Assembly (NCBI GenBank): GCA_001263235.1
Contig: LGRD01000013.1
Coordinates: 62,001 to 126,000, forward strand
Direction of reading: 5' to 3'
Length of the DNA stretch: 64,000 bases
Origin: Methylibium sp. NZG
Lineage (GTDB): Bacteria; Pseudomonadota; Gammaproteobacteria; Burkholderiales; Burkholderiaceae_C
Position numbers and translations under genes: made by a program. The notes beneath the pieces were generated by a model that did not search any database, was not told the origin of the DNA, and was given only the letters and a program-made list of their open reading frames with translations. Positions 56,691 to 64,000 of this stretch are shown here, one piece after another (the stretch's first letter is position 1; each line of letters opens with the position of its first letter).

Positions 56691-56996
56691 TCAAACACCG
56701 CGCCAGCGGCTGATGTCGTCGTGCCGCAAGCGGGCTGCATCGCGCCGGTCGGCGGCGTCGAGCAACATCCAGTCGGGCGCGCCGATGTCCCGCAGCGCGT
56801 GAGGGCTCAACGCGTTCAGGCCGCTCCACACGCGGCGCTGCTGCGCGCGCTGCGCCCGCACGTGCCGAGCCCGCGCCACGCGCTGAGCGCCCGCCTGCGC
56901 CAGAGCGGCCAGGCGGTGCCAGACACGCCACGGCCGCAGGTGGTGGACGGAGAAGGGAGTCGGTGAAGAAGTGCTGGGCAGGCCGCGTGACAGCAT
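56691..56996 (-). CDS. DUF1127-like small basic protein
   Basis: The 101-aa, Arg-rich protein ends LNALSPHALRDIGAPDWML, the typical DUF1127/YjiS motif (LSphtLrDIGl). CGGAG precedes the ATG at 56996. It is divergent from a LysR gene with an inverted repeat in between, so it is probably the regulator's target. DUF1127 proteins have been linked to stress and phosphate/RNA metabolism, but their role is undefined. Confidence 0.75.
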   Translation of the reverse strand: MLSRGLPSTSSPTPFSVHHLRPWRVWHRLAALAQAGAQRVARARHVRAQRAQQRRVWSGLNALSPHALRDIGAPDWMLLDAADRRDAARLRHDDISRWRGV

Positions 56997-57023
56997 GGTG
57001 GGCTCCGGGAGGGACTGGGGTTC

Positions 57024-57096
57024 TGGTAAGCATATGAGTCCGGTTACTGGCTGAACAGCGACTTTTGCTGGCTTGATCGGTCAGCTATGCTTACCA
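57024..57096. promoter_or_regulatory. 11-bp perfect inverted repeat between the DUF1127-like and LysR genes
   Basis: TGGTAAGCATA (57024-57034) and its exact reverse complement TATGCTTACCA (57086-57096) flank the 51-nt central region of the intergenic space. The right arm ends 2 nt before the chosen lysR ATG (57099). It is a natural candidate for the LysR-type regulator's autoregulatory and activation sites. Confidence 0.65.
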
Positions 57097-57098
57097 GC

Positions 57099-58013
57099 AT
57101 GGCCCGCCTGCCCCTGCACACGCTGCCCACCTTTCGCGCCGTCGCCAAGCTGGCCAACCTGCGCGCCGCAGCCGAACAACTGCACCTGACGCACAGCGCG
57201 GTGAGCCAGCAGATCAAGCTGCTCGAAGACCAGCTCGGTTTCCAGCTGTTCGACCGGCGCGGCCGCGGCGTGGTGCTCAACGCAGCGGGCGCGGCGCTGT
57301 TGAACTCGGTCGAGCCAGCGCTCGATCAGATCGAGGACGGCCGGCGCGCCGCGAGCGCCGCCGCCTCGGGCACCGAGCACCGCATCCGCATCACGCTGCT
57401 GCCGTCGTTCGCCAACCGTTGGCTGCTGCCGCGCCTGGCGAGCTGGCGCGAGCGCCACCCGCACATCAGCATCGAGCTGAACACCTCGCAGCAGGTCGTC
57501 GACCTGGCGCAAGAAGGTCTGCACGCCGCGCTGCGCCAGGGCAACGGCCAGTGGCGCGGCCTCGCGGCCGAATGCCTGATCGACTCACCGCTGATCGCGC
57601 TCGGCTCGCCCAGCGCCGCGCACCGCCTGCGTGGCTGCGAGCCCAAGGCGCTGGCGTGCGAGCCGCTGCTGGGCAGCCCGACCCTGTGGGCGCGCTGGTT
57701 CGCCCTGAGCGGCCTGCGCGTGCGCATCAACCCGGTCGCCACCTTCAGCGATGCCGGGCTGATGCTGCAGGCCGCCGAGCAGGGCCTGGGCCTCACGCTC
57801 GCGCGTGAGCTGTTCGCGGCAGATGCGTTGCGCGACGGCCGGCTGGTGCGCTTGTCGCCGCTGGCGTTGCCCGACGAGCAGGCCTACGCCTTCTGGCTCG
57901 CCTACCCGCCCGCGCTGGCCGAGTGGCCGCCGCTGGTGGCGCTGCGCGCTTGGTTGAAGGACGAACTCGCCAAGTCGCAGGCGACGATGGACAGCGCGCG
58001 AAGCAGGCCTTGA
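57099..58013 (+). CDS. LysR-family transcriptional regulator
   Basis: The 304-aa protein has an N-terminal wHTH (PLHTLPTFRAVAKLANLRAAAEQLHLTHSAVSQQIKLLEDQLG) and a GcvA-like effector-binding domain (RIRITLLPSFANRWLLPRL, GNGQWRGLAAECL). The ATG at 57099 is taken over one at 57087, which lies in the inverted repeat. The likely target is the divergent DUF1127-like gene. The 3' end is 42 nt from the convergent CaiB-family gene. Confidence 0.92.
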   Translation: MARLPLHTLPTFRAVAKLANLRAAAEQLHLTHSAVSQQIKLLEDQLGFQLFDRRGRGVVLNAAGAALLNSVEPALDQIEDGRRAASAAASGTEHRIRITLLPSFANRWLLPRLASWRERHPHISIELNTSQQVVDLAQEGLHAALRQGNGQWRGLAAECLIDSPLIALGSPSAAHRLRGCEPKALACEPLLGSPTLWARWFALSGLRVRINPVATFSDAGLMLQAAEQGLGLTLARELFAADALRDGRLVRLSPLALPDEQAYAFWLAYPPALAEWPPLVALRAWLKDELAKSQATMDSARSRP

Positions 58014-58055
58014 GCGGCCCACGCCACCATGCGTTCGATCGGCCTCGAACGCTTG

Positions 58056-59207
58056 TCAGCCGCTCGCTGCGTGGGCGCCCGATGCGGTCAACGCAGCGAT
58101 CTCCGCCGCGGTAAACCCGGCTTCGCTCAGTACCTCCACCGTGTGCTGCCCCACCTCGGGCGCAGGGCGCGGCGGCTCTGGCGTGCTGCGGTCGAAGCGC
58201 GGCGCGGGCGCGGGCTGCACCACGCCGTCGATTGTGATGAAGGCGTTGCGGCTGGCCGCGTGCGCGTGCTGCGGCGCTTCGGCGATCGACAGCACCGGGG
58301 CAAAACACGCGTCGGTGCCTTCGAGCAACGCACACCATTCGTCGCGGGTCTTCGTCTTGATGATGCGGCCAACGGCCTCTCGCATCTCAGGCCACAAACG
58401 GCGGTCGTGCTGGCGCTTGACGAAGCGCTCGTCCAGGCCGATGCGCTGCGCCAGTTCGGCAAAGAATTTCGGCTCCAGCGCGCCGAGTGCGACGAAGCGC
58501 GCGTCGGCCGTCTCGTACGTGGCGTAGAACGGCGCGCCGCCGTCCAGCAGGTTCTCGCCGCGCGGTCGGTCCCACGCGCCGCTGGCGTGCAGGCCGTAGA
58601 AGATCGACGCGAGCGAGGCCGCACCATCGACCATCGCCGCATCGACCACCTGGCCCAGGCCCGAGGTCTTGCGCTCGTGCAGCGCCGCCAGCAGGCCGAG
58701 CGCCAGGTACAGCGCACCTCCGCCGTAGTCGCCCACCAGGTTCAGCGGCGGCACCGGCGCGCCGCCGGGCGGGCCGATGGCGTGCAGCGCGCCGGTCAAC
58801 GCGATGTAGTTGAGGTCGTGGCCCGCCGCGGCGGCCAGCGGCCCGGTCTGGCCGAAGCCGGTCATGCGGCCGTAGATCAGACCCGCGTTGCGCGCGTGGC
58901 AATCGGCCGGGCCCAGGCCGAGCCGCTCCGCGACGCCGGGGCGAAAGCCTTCGATCAGCATGTCGGCGGTGGCCACCAGCCGCAGCACCGCGTCGCGCCC
59001 GGCGGGTGTCTTCAAGTCCAGCGCCACCGAGCGCCGGTTGCGCCCGTTGACGTTGAAGCGCGTGGGCATCGCCACGCCCAGGCCGCTGGGTTCGGTGCGG
59101 TCGATGCGCACCACGTCGGCGCCCAGGTCGGCCAACAGCATCGCGCACATCGGGCCGGGGCCGATGCTGGCGAGTTCGAGGATGCGCAGGCCGTGCAGGG
59201 GTCCCAT
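58056..59207 (-). CDS. CaiB/BaiF CoA-transferase family, alpha-methylacyl-CoA racemase-like
   Basis: The 383-aa protein starts [36 protein letters not shown], then has [13 protein letters not shown] (His) and [21 protein letters not shown] (Asp), the base pair of AMACR racemases. This group epimerises 2-methylacyl-CoA esters so that beta-oxidation can continue. It shares a strand with the TetR and acyl-CoA dehydrogenase genes. Confidence 0.92.
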   Translation of the reverse strand: MGPLHGLRILELASIGPGPMCAMLLADLGADVVRIDRTEPSGLGVAMPTRFNVNGRNRRSVALDLKTPAGRDAVLRLVATADMLIEGFRPGVAERLGLGPADCHARNAGLIYGRMTGFGQTGPLAAAAGHDLNYIALTGALHAIGPPGGAPVPPLNLVGDYGGGALYLALGLLAALHERKTSGLGQVVDAAMVDGAASLASIFYGLHASGAWDRPRGENLLDGGAPFYATYETADARFVALGALEPKFFAELAQRIGLDERFVKRQHDRRLWPEMREAVGRIIKTKTRDEWCALLEGTDACFAPVLSIAEAPQHAHAASRNAFITIDGVVQPAPAPRFDRSTPEPPRPAPEVGQHTVEVLSEAGFTAAEIAALTASGAHAASG

Positions 59208-59230
59208 GTCGAGGTTCCTTCAGCGTGATG

Positions 59231-60028
59231 TCAGCGTGATGTCGGCGCGGTTTCAGCGCGGCCGGGGTGCGGGCGCGGCGCGGGGGCACTCCGGTGTGGG
59301 GCGCCGACGAACAAGGCCATCGCTGCGTCGGTGAGCTCGTCCAGCGTCGCCGCCTTCTCCGCGTCATACCACTGCACCGACCAGTTCAATGCGCCCAGCA
59401 GGAGCAGCCGCGCCAGGTGCGGGTCGGCGTTCAGCCGGCCTGCGGCCTTCAGCGCCTGCAGCAGCGGCAGCCACGCGGCTTCGTAGTCGCGCTGCAGTTG
59501 GGCGATCGTGGCGCGTTGTTTGGCGTCCAGCGAACGCCATTCGTACAGCATCACCGGAATGAAGTCGCTCTCGGGGCCGAGCAAGATGTCGAAGTGCGTG
59601 CGGATGAGCGCCCGCAGCACGACTTCAGGCGACTGCGCGGCGGTCACGCCCGTCACACCCGTTGGACCGACCACGCCATCGCTGCGGTACGGAGGCAGCA
59701 GCCCTTGCGCAGCTTGCAGCGTGGCGGCCTGCTGCTGCAGCGCCGCGCGCATGCCCTGCTCCATCACCTCGCACAGCAACGCGTTCTTGCTCTTGAAGTG
59801 ATAGAACGGCGAGCCCGAATGCATGCCCACCGCCGCGGCGATGTCGCGCGTGCTCGTGGCCGCGAAGCCTTGGGCGCGGAACAGCTTGGCAGCCGCACGC
59901 ATCAGCTCCTGGCGGCGGTTGCCATCGTCGCGCTCTTCCAGCGTCTTGCGCGGCCGGCCGCGCGGGCGGCGTGGCGCGGGGGCAAGCACACTGGCCGACT
60001 CGACGTCCGACTCGTTCATCAAGGCCAT
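59231..60028 (-). CDS. TetR-family transcriptional regulator
   Basis: The 265-aa protein has a TetR N-terminal HTH (NRRQELMRAAAKLFRAQGFAATSTRDIAAAVGMHSGSPFYHFKSKNALL) after a basic leader (RRPRGRPRKTLEERDD). The C-terminal ligand domain contains a small Gly/Thr/Val insert (GVVGPTGVTGVTA). The ATG at 60028 is used. It lies between the racemase-like and acyl-CoA dehydrogenase genes on one strand and probably controls the acyl-CoA degradation cluster. Confidence 0.9.
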   Translation of the reverse strand: MALMNESDVESASVLAPAPRRPRGRPRKTLEERDDGNRRQELMRAAAKLFRAQGFAATSTRDIAAAVGMHSGSPFYHFKSKNALLCEVMEQGMRAALQQQAATLQAAQGLLPPYRSDGVVGPTGVTGVTAAQSPEVVLRALIRTHFDILLGPESDFIPVMLYEWRSLDAKQRATIAQLQRDYEAAWLPLLQALKAAGRLNADPHLARLLLLGALNWSVQWYDAEKAATLDELTDAAMALFVGAPHRSAPAPRPHPGRAETAPTSR

Positions 60029-60038
60029 CACCGCTCGG

Positions 60039-61202
60039 TCATCGCCCCGGCAAGCCCATCGCCCGCGCGATCACCTCTTTCATGATCTCGTTCGTGCCGC
60101 CATAAATGCGCTGCACGCGCGCATCGACGAACGCACGTGCGATCGGGTACTCCCACATATAGCCGTAGCCGCCGAACAGCTGCACGCATTCGTCGATGAC
60201 CTTGTTCTCGAGGTCGCTGACCCAGTACTTGGCCATCGACGCGGTCGCGGTGTCGAGCTTGTCCTCCAGCAGCAGCGCGATGCACTTGTCGACAAACACC
60301 TGCGCGATCTGCACCTGCGTCTGCAACTCGGCGAGCTTGAAGCGGGTGTTCTGGTACTGCGCCACCGCCTGGCCAAAGACCTTGCGGTCCTTCACATAGG
60401 CCATCGTCCAGTCGATCGCGGCTTGCGACTTGGCCGCCGCGCCGATGGCGATCTGCATGCGCTCCCACGGCAGTTGCTCCATCAGCGAGACGAAGCCGCG
60501 GTTCAGCGGGCCGAGCAGGTTGGCCGCCGGCACTTTCACGTCGTTGAAGAACAGCTCGGCCGTGTCTTGCGCCTTCAAGCCGACTTTCTTCAGCCGCTTG
60601 CCGGTCTCGAAGCCCGGCATGCCGCGTTCGACCAGCAACAGGCTCGTGCCCTTGGCGCCGGCAGCCGGGTCGGTCTTGGCGACAACGATCACCAGGTCGG
60701 CGTGCCAGCCGTTCGTGATGAAGGTCTTGGAGCCGTTGAGCAGGTAGTGGTCGCCCGTCTCGTCATGCTTCAACAGGGCCGTGGACTTCACGCCCTGCAA
60801 GTCGGAGCCCGCCGCTGGCTCGCTCATCGCGATCGCGCCGATCATGTCGCCGCGCGCCATCGCCGGCAGGTACTTCTGCTTCTGCGCCTCGGTGCCGTAG
60901 TGTTCGATGTATGGCGCCACGATCTCGTTGTGCAGCCCGTAGCCGATGCCGCTGTAGCCGCCGCGCGCTAGCTCCTCCATCTGCACCACCGAGTACAGCC
61001 GGTCGGCGCCCGCGCCGCCGTATTGCTCCGGCATCGTCATGCACAAAAAGCCGTTCGCGCCGGCCTTGCGCCAGACCTCGCGGTCCACGTAGCCCTGCTC
61101 CTCCCAATCGGCGTGGAAGGGCGCGATCTCTTTGTCGCAGAAGCGGCGGAAGCTGTCGCGGAAGGCTTCGTGCTCGGGGCTGAAAAGGGTGCGTTCGATC
61201 AT
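60039..61202 (-). CDS. Acyl-CoA dehydrogenase
   Basis: The 387-aa FAD enzyme shows the family signatures [20 protein letters not shown] (FAD/substrate), [18 protein letters not shown], and [40 protein letters not shown] at the C-terminus, which includes the region of the catalytic Glu. It performs the first step of acyl-CoA beta-oxidation. The start ATG at 61202 is the first in the conserved frame. The upstream 135-nt region is shared with the divergent thiolase. Confidence 0.95.
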   Translation of the reverse strand: MIERTLFSPEHEAFRDSFRRFCDKEIAPFHADWEEQGYVDREVWRKAGANGFLCMTMPEQYGGAGADRLYSVVQMEELARGGYSGIGYGLHNEIVAPYIEHYGTEAQKQKYLPAMARGDMIGAIAMSEPAAGSDLQGVKSTALLKHDETGDHYLLNGSKTFITNGWHADLVIVVAKTDPAAGAKGTSLLLVERGMPGFETGKRLKKVGLKAQDTAELFFNDVKVPAANLLGPLNRGFVSLMEQLPWERMQIAIGAAAKSQAAIDWTMAYVKDRKVFGQAVAQYQNTRFKLAELQTQVQIAQVFVDKCIALLLEDKLDTATASMAKYWVSDLENKVIDECVQLFGGYGYMWEYPIARAFVDARVQRIYGGTNEIMKEVIARAMGLPGR

Positions 61203-61337
61203 CGTGAACCTCGCTGGGTGGACGCGCGCGCTGAATGGCAGAGGCGATTTATGAAAAGCGCTTGCTTGGTGCAAAGTCTATACTGCCACGCAGCCTTTCC
61301 TGCCTTCGTTTTCAGCCCCCAATTCAGGAGCACCACC

Positions 61338-62543
61338 ATGACCGAAGCCTTCGTCTACGACGCCATCCGCACGCCGCGCGGCAAGGGCAAGAAGGACGGC
61401 AGCCTGCACGAGGTGAAGCCCGTCAACCTGCTGGCCGGTGTGCTGACCGAGCTGCAGCGGCGCAACGACTTCGACACCGCGCAGATCGACGACATCGTGA
61501 TGGGCGTGGTCTCGCCGGTGGGCGAACAGGGCTCGGTGATCGCGAAGGTGGCGGCGCTGAAGGCGGGCTGGGACTTTCGCGCCTCGGGCGTGCAGATCAA
61601 CCGCTTTTGCGCGTCGGGCCTGGAGGCGGTGAACATGGCCGCGCAGAAAGTGCGCTCGGGTTGGGAAGACCTGGTGGTGGCCGGCGGCGTGGAGAGCATG
61701 AGCCGCGTGCCGATCGGCTCCGACAGCGGCGCGTGGGCGCACGACCCGGAGACGAATTCTGCGACCGCGTTCGTGCCGCAAGGCGTGGGGGCCGACCTGA
61801 TCGCGACGATGGAGGGTTTCAGCCGGCACGACGTCGATGCGTTTGCGCTGGAGTCGCAGAAGCGCGCCGCCAAGGCGCGCGAGGGTGGCTACTTTGCCGG
61901 CTCGGTGGTGCCGGTGAAGGACTTTCTGGACCAGACGATCCTGGACCACGACGAGTTCATCAAGGCGCACACCACGCTGGAAGGACTGGCCTCGCTGAAG
62001 CCGGCGTTCGAACAGATGGGCGCGATGGGCTTCGATGCGGTGGCGCTGACGCGCTACCCGCAGGTCGAGCGCATCCAGCACGTGCACCACGCGGGCAATT
62101 CGTCGGGCATCGTCGATGGTGCGGCGGCGATCCTCATTGGCTCCGAAGCAGCGGGCAAGGCGCACGGCTTCAAGCCCCGCGCGCGCATCGTCGCCGCCGC
62201 GTTGAGCGGGGCCGACCCGACCATCATGCTCACCGGCCCGATGCCGGCCGCGCGCAAAGCGCTGGCCAAGGCCGGCCTGGGCATCGACGACATCGACCTG
62301 TTCGAAGTGAACGAGGCGTTCGCCGCGGTGCCGATGCGCTTCATGAAGGAACTGGGCGTGCCGCACGAGAAGGTGAACGTGAACGGCGGCGCGATCGCGA
62401 TGGGGCACCCGCTGGGCGCCACCGGCGCGATGATCCTGAACACGCTGATCGACGAGTTGCACCGGCGCGAACTGCGCTACGGGCTGGCCACCTTGTGCGT
62501 CGGCGGCGGCATGGGCATTGCCACGATCGTGGAGCGGATCTGA
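61338..62543 (+). CDS. Acetyl-CoA acetyltransferase / 3-ketoacyl-CoA thiolase
   Basis: The 401-aa thiolase has the acylated Cys91 ([11 protein letters not shown]), the HPLGATG motif (His357) and the C-terminal Cys387 in LCVGGGMG. It cleaves 3-ketoacyl-CoA in the last step of beta-oxidation. AGGAG at 61326-61330 is the ribosome binding site. It precedes the FadJ-like multifunctional gene by only 2 nt after its stop. Confidence 0.95.
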   Translation: MTEAFVYDAIRTPRGKGKKDGSLHEVKPVNLLAGVLTELQRRNDFDTAQIDDIVMGVVSPVGEQGSVIAKVAALKAGWDFRASGVQINRFCASGLEAVNMAAQKVRSGWEDLVVAGGVESMSRVPIGSDSGAWAHDPETNSATAFVPQGVGADLIATMEGFSRHDVDAFALESQKRAAKAREGGYFAGSVVPVKDFLDQTILDHDEFIKAHTTLEGLASLKPAFEQMGAMGFDAVALTRYPQVERIQHVHHAGNSSGIVDGAAAILIGSEAAGKAHGFKPRARIVAAALSGADPTIMLTGPMPAARKALAKAGLGIDDIDLFEVNEAFAAVPMRFMKELGVPHEKVNVNGGAIAMGHPLGATGAMILNTLIDELHRRELRYGLATLCVGGGMGIATIVERI

Positions 62544-64000
62544 ATGAAGACCATCCGCTACGAACTGCAAGACGGCATCGCCACGCTGACCTTCGACGAG
62601 CCCGGCTCGCCGGTCAACACGATGTGCGTGGACTGGCAGCACGACATGACCGAGGCGGCCGCGCGCGTGCTGGCCGACAAGGACCAGATCAAGGGCATCG
62701 TGCTCGCTTCCGCCAAGAGCACCTTCTTCGCCGGTGCCGACCTGAAGGGCGTGATGCGCCTGACGCCGGCCGACGCACCGCAGAGCTACGCGATGGTCGA
62801 GTTGGTGAAGAAGAACTTCCGCACCATCGAGACACTCGGCAAGCCGGTGGTGAGCTGCCTGAACGGCACCGCGCTCGGTGGCGGTTGGGAGCTGGCGCTG
62901 GTGGGCCACCACCGCATTGCGGTGGACGACAGCCGAATCCAGTTCGGCATGCCCGAGGTCACGCTCGGCCTGTTGCCCGGCGCCTCGGGCGTGACCAAGA
63001 TGACGCGCCACCTGGGGCTGCTCGGCGCTCAACCTTACCTCGTCGAAGGCAAGCTGTTCGGCCCGCGCGAAGCACGCGACCTGGGCCTGGTGCACGACTT
63101 GGTGGACGACGCGACCTACCTGCGCCCGCGCGCGTTGGCGTGGCTGGACGGGCGCGCGACAGCGCAACACCCGTGGGAAGCGGCGGACTACAAGATCCCC
63201 GGCGGCCTGCCCTCCAGCCCCAAGATCGCCGGCATGCTGACCGTGGCGCCAGCGATGCTGAAGAAGCAGACGCGCGGCCTGCTGCCGGCGCCCGAGGCGA
63301 TCCTCGCGTGCATGGTCGAAGGCGCGATGGTGGACATGCCCACCGCCTTGCGCATCGAGAGCCGCTACCTTGCCAAACTCATGACCGGCGCGAACGCGAA
63401 GGCCATGATCAACACCTTCTTCTTCAACCTGAACGCGATCAAGAGCGGCCAGTCGCGCCCCGGCAAGGCGCCGAAGTTCAAGCCCGCGATGGTGGGCGTG
63501 CTGGGCGCCGGCATGATGGGTGGCGGCATTGCCTACGCGCAAGCGAGCCGCGGCATCGTGACGGTGCTGAAGGACGTGAGCCGCGAGAAGGCCGAGATGG
63601 GCAAGGCCTACAGCATCAAGGTGATGCAGCCGAGAGTCGAGAAGGGTGCGATGAAATCGAGCGACCAGGTGATCGTGCTCGACCACATCCGCACCACCGA
63701 CCACCCGCGCGACCTGCAGGGCTGCGAGCTGATCATCGAAGCGGTGTTCGAGAACCGCGAGATCAAGGCGCGCGCCACGAAAGAGGCCGAGCCGATGCTG
63801 GCCGACGGAGGCTTCTTCGCGTCGAACACCTCCACGCTGCCGATCAGCGGCCTGGCCGCGGCGAGTGCGCGGCCGGAGAAGTTCATCGGCATCCACTTCT
63901 TCAGCCCCGTCGACAAGATGAAGGTGGTGGAGATCGTGCGCGGCCAGCAGACCGACGACGAAACGGTGGCACGCGCGTTCGACTACGTGCAGGCGCTGGG
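62544..64000 (+). CDS. FadJ/FadB-type enoyl-CoA hydratase/3-hydroxyacyl-CoA dehydrogenase, N-terminal part
   Basis: The gene begins at ATG 62544, overlapping the thiolase stop region, and runs off the right edge after about 485 codons. The crotonase half has FFAGADLKGVM and NGTALGGGWELALVGHHRIA (oxyanion hole region). The NAD-binding half starts with VGVLGAGMMGGGIAYAQAS near residue 315, and later shows SNTSTLPISGLA and IGIHFFSPVDKMKVVEI. It carries out hydration and dehydrogenation steps, completing the cluster with the thiolase and acyl-CoA dehydrogenase. Confidence 0.94.
   Translation, partial: MKTIRYELQDGIATLTFDEPGSPVNTMCVDWQHDMTEAAARVLADKDQIKGIVLASAKSTFFAGADLKGVMRLTPADAPQSYAMVELVKKNFRTIETLGKPVVSCLNGTALGGGWELALVGHHRIAVDDSRIQFGMPEVTLGLLPGASGVTKMTRHLGLLGAQPYLVEGKLFGPREARDLGLVHDLVDDATYLRPRALAWLDGRATAQHPWEAADYKIPGGLPSSPKIAGMLTVAPAMLKKQTRGLLPAPEAILACMVEGAMVDMPTALRIESRYLAKLMTGANAKAMINTFFFNLNAIKSGQSRPGKAPKFKPAMVGVLGAGMMGGGIAYAQASRGIVTVLKDVSREKAEMGKAYSIKVMQPRVEKGAMKSSDQVIVLDHIRTTDHPRDLQGCELIIEAVFENREIKARATKEAEPMLADGGFFASNTSTLPISGLAAASARPEKFIGIHFFSPVDKMKVVEIVRGQQTDDETVARAFDYVQAL

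Overview
The window is about 70% GC, dense chromosomal DNA with short or overlapping intergenic junctions. It comes from a photosynthetic betaproteobacterium, most likely Burkholderiales of the Rubrivivax/Roseateles/Ideonella type. This placement rests on gene content and order (bchFNBHLM, a PpaA/AerR-PpsR regulator pair, spheroidene-type carotenoid genes), not on a computed phylogeny.

Positions 1-23.4 kb are part of a photosynthesis gene cluster. A minus-strand operon bchF-bchN-bchB-bchH-bchL-bchM (bchM cut by the window edge) makes bacteriochlorophyll from protoporphyrin IX. Divergent from it run ppaA/aerR, ppsR, crtA, crtD and crtC. A minus-strand crtI-crtB-bciB unit follows. Divergent from crtI run bchG, a PucC-family gene, bchP, tspO and a small membrane protein gene. 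PpsR-type TGT-N12-ACA sites overlap the promoters of crtI/bchG (exact match) and bchF (near matches). At these promoters the -10 box lies about 7 nt from the ATG, which suggests leaderless mRNAs. The reaction-centre, light-harvesting, bchCXYZ, crtE and crtF genes are not in this window.

Positions 23.5-35.1 kb hold a diacylglycerol-kinase-like protein with a metallophosphoesterase. A catabolic island follows: GntR regulator, Asp/Glu/hydantoin-racemase-like protein, a complete five-gene peptide/opine-type ABC transporter, an amidase and a ureidoglycolate lyase. Together these suggest uptake and breakdown of a ureide-, hydantoin- or amide-type nitrogen compound.

Positions 35.1-41.8 kb become accessory. 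After a DUF4886 lipoprotein, an OsmC protein and PaiB come a 5'-truncated RHS gene with its own C-terminal toxin-like tip and an overlapping candidate immunity gene, a frameshifted REP-associated (RAYT) transposase, a VapBC-type module and a YefM-YoeB module. Palindromic REP-like repeats are scattered through the window, including one inserted in frame inside bchH.

Positions 41.8-57 kb are mostly housekeeping: a glutaredoxin/peptidase/NatAB ABC operon, a GST, a thioredoxin-like protein, an EamA exporter, an MscS channel and several small hypotheticals. A WYL regulator diverges from an HNH-like gene, with two 19-bp palindromes between them. A LysR gene diverges from a DUF1127-like gene across an 11-bp perfect inverted repeat.

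Positions 58-64 kb are a fatty-acid/acyl-CoA degradation cluster: CaiB/AMACR family, TetR, acyl-CoA dehydrogenase, thiolase and a FadJ/FadB-type bifunctional enzyme cut by the window end.
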